Assembly: GCF_014202115.1 (NCBI RefSeq)
Contig: NZ_JACHFW010000007.1
Span: 62,001-126,000, forward strand
Source: Catenibacillus scindens
GTDB taxonomy: Bacteria > Bacillota > Clostridia > Lachnospirales > Lachnospiraceae
Direction of reading: 5' to 3'
Length of the DNA stretch: 64,000 nt
Under the pieces are notes generated by a model, which saw only the letters and a program-made list of their open reading frames with translations, was not told the DNA's origin and searched no databases. This document shows, in pieces, positions 57,696 through 64,000 of the stretch. The first letter of the stretch is position 1. Every line of letters begins with the position of its first letter. The translations under genes and the position numbers were made by a program.

Positions 57696-59273
57696 AAGGG
57701 CAGTGCTTCCGTTTCTGATGACAGCAACAGCTTAGGCAGCACTATTGCATCTGCCGGTGAAACAGCAGACACGGAAGAAGCCGGTTCTCAAGAAGCCAGT
57801 TCTGACAATGAGGTTCCATCTGTTGGCTATAACGTCACATGGGACGATATTGCGGAAATTACTGTTGTCTATCCTTCCATGAATACTATCCAGGCCGGTC
57901 TGGGAGCAGTAGAGGACGCCATAAATGAGATCACAGAGGCGGAAATCAATACCCACGTCACTCTGACTATGATTGAAGTCGGCAATTATGACCAGCAAAT
58001 CAACCTGATGATGTCTTCCGGCGAACAGGCAGATCTTATTGTGACTATGCCCGCCGGGCCTTCCTCATTCGCAACCATGACATCCCAAAAACAGTTAATA
58101 GATATTACTGAACTTTTGGAAAGCTACGCGCCACAGGCGCTGGCCGGCGTCGGGGATATGATCGGAGGCACACAGATCGACGGCCATACCTATGCTTTTC
58201 CATGCTATAAGAGTTTTGCTTCAGGAATATATATTAACATGCGCACTGATGTTCTTGAGGATCTGGGACTTTTGGAAAATGCCGAAAATATGACAACATT
58301 GGCGGAATATGAAGAGATTATGGAAGCGGTCAAGGCCAGCGAAAAATGGGGCTATCTTGCCGGATGCGCTTCTACAGACGGACACGGCGCAGTGCTTCCG
58401 CTTAACGGAACAGTAGGTTTTACCGACATTTTTTCAGAGACAACTTTTATGGATAACCTTGGAGATACCCTCACTACAGTAGGTGTCCGCAATAGTGATG
58501 ACACAGTGATTAATGTGTTCGCGTCTGAGGAATTTAGAAAAAACTATGAAATCGTCCGCGGATGGTACGAAAAGGGTTTGGTATATAAAGACTCGGCCAC
58601 AACCCAGGAAATGGGTGCTTCCCTTGTTAAATCCAATATTGTCTTTTCCTTTGTTAATCAGGTGGAAATCGGTTCCGAGGCTTCCGTAGATACTAGCTGC
58701 GGCATGGATATGACCAGTGTCCGCATCGCTGAGCTTCCTATTACCTCCGGCAACCTGACAAAATTTACCTGGGCCATTCCCACCACATCAAAGGAACCGG
58801 AAGCGGCCGCTGTCTTTCTTGAAATGATGTTTACAGACGAACGCATTGCCAATCTGTTTGCCTGGGGCATCGAGGGCGTGGATTATGAAGTGGATGACAA
58901 CGGCGTCGCCCATTATATTGAGGGCAATGAAACGCCTGCTTACCATACCGTGGCTTTTTTAAATGCCAATAAATTCATTGTTTTGCCATGGGAGGGCGAT
59001 GATCCTGAGTTAAATATCCAGTTAGAAGAACAGATGAAAACCGCAAAAACCAGCAGATATCTTGGTTTTGCCTGCGATACCACCACTGTCACCGATGAAA
59101 TCAGCGCTATTAACAACGCCATTGAACAGTACAAAGCCCAGATCATTTCCGGCACCGCCGATGACGCTACTTTTGACGAATTTCTGGAGAAGCTGGAAAG
59201 CATAGGCATTGATACGGTTGTGGACACTTACCAGACCCAGCTTAACGACTGGCTGGAAGCTACCGGAAAATAA
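57663..59273 (+). CDS. extracellular solute-binding protein lacking its signal peptide
   Basis: The 536-residue frame is a family-1-type carbohydrate-binding protein similar to LplA/lipoprotein oligosaccharide binders (AEITVVYPSMNTIQAG, DLIVTMPAGPSSF, GHTYAFPCYKSFASGIYINM in parts). Such proteins begin with a lipobox signal; here the first residues (MGFINKCILCHKG) are the antisense of the RpiR start and no ribosome site or promoter is seen. The Ser/Glu-rich linker follows immediately. No permease genes follow. It is probably a remnant left by a deletion, although the rest is intact. Confidence 0.72.
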   Translation: MGFINKCILCHKGSASVSDDSNSLGSTIASAGETADTEEAGSQEASSDNEVPSVGYNVTWDDIAEITVVYPSMNTIQAGLGAVEDAINEITEAEINTHVTLTMIEVGNYDQQINLMMSSGEQADLIVTMPAGPSSFATMTSQKQLIDITELLESYAPQALAGVGDMIGGTQIDGHTYAFPCYKSFASGIYINMRTDVLEDLGLLENAENMTTLAEYEEIMEAVKASEKWGYLAGCASTDGHGAVLPLNGTVGFTDIFSETTFMDNLGDTLTTVGVRNSDDTVINVFASEEFRKNYEIVRGWYEKGLVYKDSATTQEMGASLVKSNIVFSFVNQVEIGSEASVDTSCGMDMTSVRIAELPITSGNLTKFTWAIPTTSKEPEAAAVFLEMMFTDERIANLFAWGIEGVDYEVDDNGVAHYIEGNETPAYHTVAFLNANKFIVLPWEGDDPELNIQLEEQMKTAKTSRYLGFACDTTTVTDEISAINNAIEQYKAQIISGTADDATFDEFLEKLESIGIDTVVDTYQTQLNDWLEATGK

Positions 59274-59326
59274 TCTTTATTTTGTCCTCCTTTTATAGTC
59301 CGCTTTTTGTGGACAGATAAAAACTA

Positions 59327-59357
59327 AGCCCCGCGTCTGCGGGGCCTTTATCTTTTG
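59327..59357 (+). terminator. terminator of the solute-binding protein gene
   Basis: AGCCCCGC and GCGGGGC form a stem with a 4-nt loop followed by CTTTATCTTTT, about 50 bp after the stop. Confidence 0.75.
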
Positions 59358-59511
59358 TACGCACAGGATTCCTCATCATCTCCATGCCAAGCCTCGTAAA
59401 CGAGTCTTGAATATAGTTTCCTGTGATACTTCTCACTTTATCTTCAGAATCTTTTTCCTGTGACTGCCGCACCAGACGTCAGCCACAGACTTTATCTTTA
59501 GTCATCTTATC

Positions 59512-60390
59512 TCACATAGCTTTTCTGAAATCCTCCGGCGATTCCACCTCTCCAGCGGCAATCAGCCACTGTTTAAGCATCGTCTCGTCCGTCTGCCCTT
59601 CGATCATAGAACGAAGATCTTCCGGAATCTCCCCTTTGGATTCTAAAAGCTCCAGAACAGATTCCTTCAGCGCTTCCTGGCGCCCTTCCCGTCGGCCTTC
59701 CCTACGGCCTTCCCTGCGGCCTTCCTGATGGCCCTGACGCCATTTGTTTGTAAGCTCGATCTCCAAACGCATAAATCTCGCCTCCCAGTCACGACTGGAC
59801 TTGATCCGCTGAATCCTCCTGTCCAGTCCCGCGATAAAACCATCCCTTGCAGGTTGATCCGGCTGTCCTACATATCTAAGGAAATCAACCAACGCATCAG
59901 ACACCGCTTCGTCATTGCAGCCCTTGGTACTTAGAAAAATCGTTTTCTGTCCCTGATTTAGAGGAGCGCCGTTTTCCTGGCACACCATCTCATATGTATA
60001 GCGATACAACTGATCCGGCATCCAGGCAAAATCGCAGATAAAAATAACATATGTGTCCGGCAGAGCGTCATAGGGTTCTCCGGACAGCAGAGCGTCCATA
60101 TCCAACTGCGAATGATAATACCGGCTTCGCCATGCCAGATCCGGCGTCTGCTTCACCTGCATCTCCACGTTAAAACGGCGATGGCCGCCTTCCTCCTCGG
60201 CAAGCACATCCAGACGTACACCATGATAATCCGGATGATAGGACATCGTTTTTTCAGTGATCACGGTCACATGTAAAATTTTTGTTTCCAATATCAGCTC
60301 TAACAGCTTACGGCACTGGTTTTCGTCAGACATTACGGCTGCGAACATAAACGCGTCCTTAATGGTCAGATTCTGAAAGTTTCTCTGCAT
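59512..60390 (-). CDS. Rpn family PD-(D/E)XK nuclease / putative transposase
   Basis: The 292-residue protein starts QRNFQNLTIKDAFMFAAVM and has the nuclease core GVRLDVLAEEEGGHRRFNVEMQVK (Asp, Glu and Gln-x-Lys pattern). Rpn proteins promote recombination in E. coli. A GRREGRREGRREGR stretch near 225-240 comes from 12-bp tandem DNA repeats and can vary in number. The ATG at 60390 has AGGAGG; the frame is open another 34 codons. These genes are often multicopy in gut Clostridia. Confidence 0.88.
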   Translation of the reverse strand: MQRNFQNLTIKDAFMFAAVMSDENQCRKLLELILETKILHVTVITEKTMSYHPDYHGVRLDVLAEEEGGHRRFNVEMQVKQTPDLAWRSRYYHSQLDMDALLSGEPYDALPDTYVIFICDFAWMPDQLYRYTYEMVCQENGAPLNQGQKTIFLSTKGCNDEAVSDALVDFLRYVGQPDQPARDGFIAGLDRRIQRIKSSRDWEARFMRLEIELTNKWRQGHQEGRREGRREGRREGRQEALKESVLELLESKGEIPEDLRSMIEGQTDETMLKQWLIAAGEVESPEDFRKAM

Positions 60391-60539
60391 TTCTTCCTCC
60401 TGATTTCTGTCACCATGAGGAATCCTGTGTTTAAAGTATATCGCAAAAACAGGCAAAATACAACCGCAACTATCTTTTTTATAACTATTCAATGTTCATG
60501 CCGTCCATCAAAAATCCGCGCTTTCCAGTCACGCCTTTC

Positions 60540-62138
60540 TTAATTCTTTGCATTCTCCTCAATCTTTTCCATCACTCCATACACATCCCGAAGCTGTTTC
60601 CAGGAATCCATGCCGGCGTTTTCCTGAGGCTGTCCCGCTGTGGAGCGGCCATTTTTAATAATTTCAAGAAGCTCATTGGCCAGATCAAGACAGATCTTCG
60701 GATACTTTTCCGCCACATTGTGCTGCTCCTCCACATCCTCTTTCAAATTATAAAGCTGATAGGGAACCTGATCGCTTGTGGAAGGTTCATTGACCGGCCT
60801 GGCCATGCCGCTGCCGCCATGACGGCATAGCTCTAATTTCCAGTCCTGAGTGCGGATAGAAAAACTGCCGTCACCAGAGGAATGAACAACAGAGTGTCTC
60901 ACCGGCATATTTTTGTGGAGGGCCGGAAGAAGGCTTATGGAATCTTCTCCGGCATTATCCGGCAGATTTTCACCAAGTATCTGGGCAAAGGTGGCAAAGA
61001 GATCACACAGGCAGGTCATCTGGTCACATACCGCTCCGCCATTGCCTATGCTTCCATCCGACGAAACGGTGCCAAAATGGCCGGGCCAGGAAATAATTGC
61101 CGGAATCCGGTGGCCGCCCTCATAAATATCCGTCTTTTTCCCGCGGAAAATATAGCTTGGATTATGGCCATGACTGGTAAGGAAGGGATAATCCGCCACG
61201 CCGCTGCAGCCGTTGTCGCTGGCAAAAATAAAGATGGTGTCCTCCAAAATTCCCTTTTCCTGAAGCTTATCCCGAACCGTTCCTACAATATAATCCAAAT
61301 AAAGAACCATATCCCCATAGACATTCAGGCCGCTCTTTCCCTTAAATCCTGCCGGCGGCAAAAGGGGCCCGTGAACCGCATGGGTGGGGTAATAGAGGAA
61401 AAACGGCTCCTGCGCGTGTTCATCTATGATTTCCAGAACTTTATCGTTCATATCACCAATCACTTTTTCAAAATTATAGCCGGGCGCCGCAGGCCCTCTC
61501 TGCCACAGCTCCTGCTGTGTTGCCCCGGTGCGGTCCAGTGGAAAAACTCCGGTGACATGATCAGGAACCGCCAGTACAGTACGGTTTTCAATATAAGTAT
61601 AGGGCGGCTGATCGAGAGACGCCGCTGTGCCAAAGAAATAATCAAAGCCATAGTCATTGGGGCTCACTTTCAGCGGTTTTGTAAAATCAATATTCATGCC
61701 GTCCAGCAAAAAGCCTTCAGCCCCCGGCAAATTCTTTTTCTCATTCACTTCATCGGCAATACCGTACTCGCTGCCGTCCAGAGCCTTACGCTCCCAGCCA
61801 AGACCAAGATGCCATTTTCCCACGGCTGCCGTATAATAGCCATGTTTTTTAAACATGGACGCCAGGGTCATCCGTCCGCTTTCAATGAGAGGATCGCCGC
61901 CTCCGGGAAGTACGCTTTGTTTCAGCCGGGAGCGCCAGTTATAGCGTCCGGTGAGCAACCCGTAACGGGACGGCGTACATAAGGCGGAGGTCGAGTGGCA
62001 GTCTGTCAGCCGGATGCCGCAGTCGCTCAGCCCGTCAATATTGGTGGTTTTTAACTTGGAATTTTCATTAAAGCAAGACAAATCCCCATATCCCAGATCA
62101 TCAATAAACATTAAAATTACATTTGGTTTCTTCTCCAT
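60540..62138 (-). CDS. Cys-type sulfatase
   Basis: The 532-residue protein is a type-I sulfatase. Metal ligands Asp13-Asp14 are in FIDDLGYGD, and the formylglycine site is Cys54 in LCTPSRYGLLTGR, so activation needs an anaerobic sulfatase-maturating enzyme, encoded upstream in the same direction. No signal peptide is visible, so it may act in the cytosol on imported sulfated sugars. The ATG at 62138 has AGGAGG; the frame is open 24 codons upstream. Substrate specificity cannot be read. Confidence 0.93.
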   Translation of the reverse strand: MEKKPNVILMFIDDLGYGDLSCFNENSKLKTTNIDGLSDCGIRLTDCHSTSALCTPSRYGLLTGRYNWRSRLKQSVLPGGGDPLIESGRMTLASMFKKHGYYTAAVGKWHLGLGWERKALDGSEYGIADEVNEKKNLPGAEGFLLDGMNIDFTKPLKVSPNDYGFDYFFGTAASLDQPPYTYIENRTVLAVPDHVTGVFPLDRTGATQQELWQRGPAAPGYNFEKVIGDMNDKVLEIIDEHAQEPFFLYYPTHAVHGPLLPPAGFKGKSGLNVYGDMVLYLDYIVGTVRDKLQEKGILEDTIFIFASDNGCSGVADYPFLTSHGHNPSYIFRGKKTDIYEGGHRIPAIISWPGHFGTVSSDGSIGNGGAVCDQMTCLCDLFATFAQILGENLPDNAGEDSISLLPALHKNMPVRHSVVHSSGDGSFSIRTQDWKLELCRHGGSGMARPVNEPSTSDQVPYQLYNLKEDVEEQHNVAEKYPKICLDLANELLEIIKNGRSTAGQPQENAGMDSWKQLRDVYGVMEKIEENAKN

Positions 62139-62261
62139 AAATTCCTCCTGATTATCCATAATACTGCGAAACGCCCCGCTCTTTCCTTGCCCAAAGTCCA
62201 CAGCTTTCACTGTAGTCGGGGACGCCGGGCGTTACCCGTATTATTATGCTGTTGGGGTCTC

Positions 62262-62302
62262 AAGGTCATGCTTTTTCATGCAAGCATGAAAAGCATGACC
62301 TT
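62262..62302. repeat. long hairpin with CATCAAAAGGT-family sequence
   Basis: AAGGTCATGCTTTTTCATG and its complement pair over about 19 bp with one bulged T. The flanking GACCTTTTGACC and CATCA match the ends of the copies at 7281-7380 and 56169-56275. A second perfect stem (TGAGGTCAAATT) lies at 62327-62352, across the TauE-type gene end. Confidence 0.6.
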
Positions 62303-62314
62303 TTGACCCTGGCA

Positions 62315-63106
62315 TCAATATGATGTTGAGGTCAAATTAAAATTTGACCTCATGATACCACAGCCGCGACCTGCTATCGCACTCTCGCGTCTCCGCTCCG
62401 CTGCGGTCGGCGCTGGGCAGGCGTCACTGGCGCCTAGCGCCCTAAAAACATTATATATATTTATCAGAATAATCACAATCATTAAAACCATAAATAGTTT
62501 ATCAACCATCTTTTCATCCATCTTCCGGTTAAACACGCGGCCGGCCATCCCGCCTAAAATCCCGCAGATAATCATTCCCGCCAGGATTCCCCAATTCACG
62601 GCCGGGACTGTTCCGGTGACAATGGTGCTGACTAGGCTGGTCGCCTGGGAAAACAAAATAATATACAGAGAATTGGCCGCCGCAGCCTTTGTCGTCATCG
62701 AAAAGAAAAAATACAGAATCACAAGATTGATAGGTCCCCCGCCAATCCCTAGAAAGGATGATAAAACACCCAGAATAAAACCAATGATCAGACACACCGG
62801 CACATTCTTTAAATGATATGTATTTATCTGCTCTTTTTTAATGGTATAGATCAGCGTCCCAACAGTTAATATAAGCAGACAGGCCGCCTGAACCGCTCCC
62901 ACTGTATTTGAGTCGGGGAAAAGCCCTTTTATTCCCTGAAACATGTATTTTCCCGCAACGCCGCCCACAGCGGCGCCAATGGCCAGAGGTGTCCCTGTGG
63001 TCATATCTGCCATGGAGGTTCCGGAAATTTTACCGCGTCCCACCGAATACAGGCTCATAGCCAGCACCGTACACCCGGAAAGAAAACTGATGGCGGACAC
63101 ATCCAT
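62315..63106 (-). CDS. TauE/SafE-type sulfite exporter, altered at both ends
   Basis: The 263-residue membrane protein belongs to the TauE/SafE (DUF81) family and has the second GIGGGPINL motif, but starts at MDVSAISFLSGCTVLAM, which in full-length members is preceded by a first helix with another GxGGG motif. The frame remains open upstream to a TAA inside a dispersed repeat. The C-terminus after NIYNVFRALGA is encoded by hairpin sequence. It is probably a damaged gene; in an intact form it would export sulfite or sulfate released by the sulfatase. Confidence 0.75.
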   Translation of the reverse strand: MDVSAISFLSGCTVLAMSLYSVGRGKISGTSMADMTTGTPLAIGAAVGGVAGKYMFQGIKGLFPDSNTVGAVQAACLLILTVGTLIYTIKKEQINTYHLKNVPVCLIIGFILGVLSSFLGIGGGPINLVILYFFFSMTTKAAAANSLYIILFSQATSLVSTIVTGTVPAVNWGILAGMIICGILGGMAGRVFNRKMDEKMVDKLFMVLMIVIILINIYNVFRALGASDACPAPTAAERRRESAIAGRGCGIMRSNFNLTSTSY

Positions 63107-63396
63107 TCCTCCCAGATCAAATAATATGAGTTGCTCGACAAACAGGCATGAGGCACGGATTGCTTCGCGTTAAGCTATGTAATCATTATAGAAATAAATC
63201 AAAAACAAATCTTTTAATATTATTACTTAAAAAAGCTTAAAAAGCAGACTTTTTAGATCAAGAAGCTATTTTTCTCAAAATATGTCAAATATTTATACTT
63301 TAAATAATTATATGCGCCCGTTCATCCCCGATGAAATCTCAGAGTACATACACCTTTCCCAATCATATCCGGCAAGGCGCATTAAATCTCATATTC
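63107..63396. other. AT-rich gap with repeat fragment between TauE-type gene and maturase
   Basis: Bases 63146-63178 (GGCACGGATTGCTTCGCG and TTAAGC) resemble the centre of the repeat at 7281-7380. The rest is AT-rich. A plus-strand frame at 63282-63563 overlaps the maturase gene antisense and has no ribosome site. Confidence 0.45.
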
Positions 63397-64000
63397 TCAA
63401 ATATTATTCTGAATCCGGCGTCTCGCGATTTTCGCCGCTTCCTCAAGGCGGGGGTAACACGCTTCAAAAAACATCTTATAGCCCTCACAAAAATAGTTCC
63501 AGCACTTTTCATCCCCCTGCTCCGTCACACGGCTCCGGTAACAGCCGCCCCGGCACAGCTTAAACCAGGGACATTGTTTACATTCTGACGGATGGTTCAA
63601 TGACCGTTTGATAAACCCCATGGCGTCCCGCCGGTCATAAATGGCCTGGAGGGATGTGTCGTTGAGATTTCCAAGACAATAGTCATCCAGCACATAAAAA
63701 TCACAGGGGTATACGCTGCCGTCGGCCTCAACTACATTTTGTATGCCGCAGGTTCCTCTCTGTTCACAGGACTCCGGCCAGTAACCGAGAAGCATGGCCA
63801 CATAATTGTCAAACTGACGGATATATGGCTGATCACCCTTTTTTAAATCCTCAAACCACAGATCAAACAGATCTATGAGAAAGCGTCCGTAGGTTTTAGG
63901 CAGCAGAGAGTACTCCTCCTGTCCCCGCACATCTCCCAGTGGGTCAAGGCATGTAATGAACTGCATATAGTTCCAGCCACGCCTCCGGTAATCCTTGTAA
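63397..64000 (-). CDS. anaerobic sulfatase maturase (radical SAM), C-terminal part
   Basis: The gene runs off the right edge; the reading frame stays open to 64000. Visible is the C-terminal SPASM part with cysteines in CEQRGTCG, VYPCDFYVLDDYCLGN, CKQCPWFKLCRGGC and KCWNYFCEGY, which bind auxiliary [4Fe-4S] clusters, and the MQFITCLDPLG segment typical of anSME. The enzyme oxidises the Cys54 site of the neighbouring sulfatase to formylglycine. The radical-SAM core lies outside the window. Confidence 0.92.
   Translation of the reverse strand, partial: YKDYRRRGWNYMQFITCLDPLGDVRGQEEYSLLPKTYGRFLIDLFDLWFEDLKKGDQPYIRQFDNYVAMLLGYWPESCEQRGTCGIQNVVEADGSVYPCDFYVLDDYCLGNLNDTSLQAIYDRRDAMGFIKRSLNHPSECKQCPWFKLCRGGCYRSRVTEQGDEKCWNYFCEGYKMFFEACYPRLEEAAKIARRRIQNNI

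Noticed and set aside
59690-59750. Short direct repeats that could suggest a CRISPR array
   Set aside because: The units are contiguous 12-mers without spacers and encode in-frame GRRE repeats of the Rpn-type protein.
60882-61982. 366-codon plus-strand open frame
   Set aside because: It is antisense to the sulfatase and contains no recognisable domain.
63282-63563. Plus-strand open frame of 93 codons beginning MSNIYTLNNYMRP
   Set aside because: The first third reads like a protein, but there is no ribosome site, the region is AT-rich and the rest is antisense to the maturase gene.

Overview
The window looks like chromosomal DNA of a spore-forming, strictly anaerobic gut Firmicute, most likely of the family Lachnospiraceae. 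This is inferred from AGGAGG-type ribosome sites, an electron-bifurcating NfnAB pair, a Firmicute-type Tad/Flp1 pilus locus with a DUF5702 protein, a Cys-type sulfatase next to its radical-SAM maturase, and many short intergenic palindromes. The species cannot be fixed from sequence reading alone. Most genes lie on the minus strand. No tRNA, rRNA, CRISPR array, prophage or insertion sequence was recognised.

Layout. 0.5-7.0 kb: 2-aminoethylphosphonate (2-AEP) uptake and degradation (ATPase, a permease fused in frame to its binding protein, PhnW, PhnX) beside an RpiR-type regulator. 7.4-9.7 kb: NfnB/NfnA. 10.0-12.5 kb: polar amino-acid ABC transporter with an ARG-box-like site in its promoter. 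12.7-16.2 kb: MurF, MATE exporter, RidA. 16.4-23.3 kb (plus strand): YheO-like regulator, P-type cation ATPase under a yybP-ykoY (Mn2+) riboswitch, a PurF-like protein without the catalytic cysteine, and a BTAD regulator. 23.5-25.6 kb: a two-subunit enzyme resembling C-glycoside deglycosidase, then a small XRE regulator. 25.7-29.9 kb: frameshifted cold-shock gene, MurG, TSCPD protein, MTA/SAH nucleosidase, HIT protein and a soluble histidine kinase.

29.8-40.1 kb is one long minus-strand Tad/Flp pilus operon: two prepilin peptidases, TadZ-like protein, TadA, TadB, TadC, Flp pilin, DUF5702 protein, two TadE-like pseudopilins and an FHA protein. Its promoter carries two Spo0A-box-like heptamers. 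40.1-40.8 kb is a gene-free block of repeats and hairpins. 40.8-44.8 kb: glycogen branching enzyme, a GH13 amylase and a TetR regulator with an operator inside its own promoter. 45.0-56.0 kb: a minus-strand array of JetA, JetB and JetC (an SMC-type Wadjet/MksBEF complex without a JetD nuclease), a MurE-type ligase and a TPR protein with a degenerate AAA domain.

56.5-59.3 kb: a small conserved protein, a second RpiR regulator and a solute-binding protein without signal peptide; these last two abut in a way that suggests a deletion. 59.5-64.0 kb: Rpn-type nuclease, sulfatase, a TauE/SafE exporter damaged at both ends by repeats, and the 3' part of an anaerobic sulfatase maturase. At least four families of dispersed intergenic repeats occur, and some have altered gene ends.
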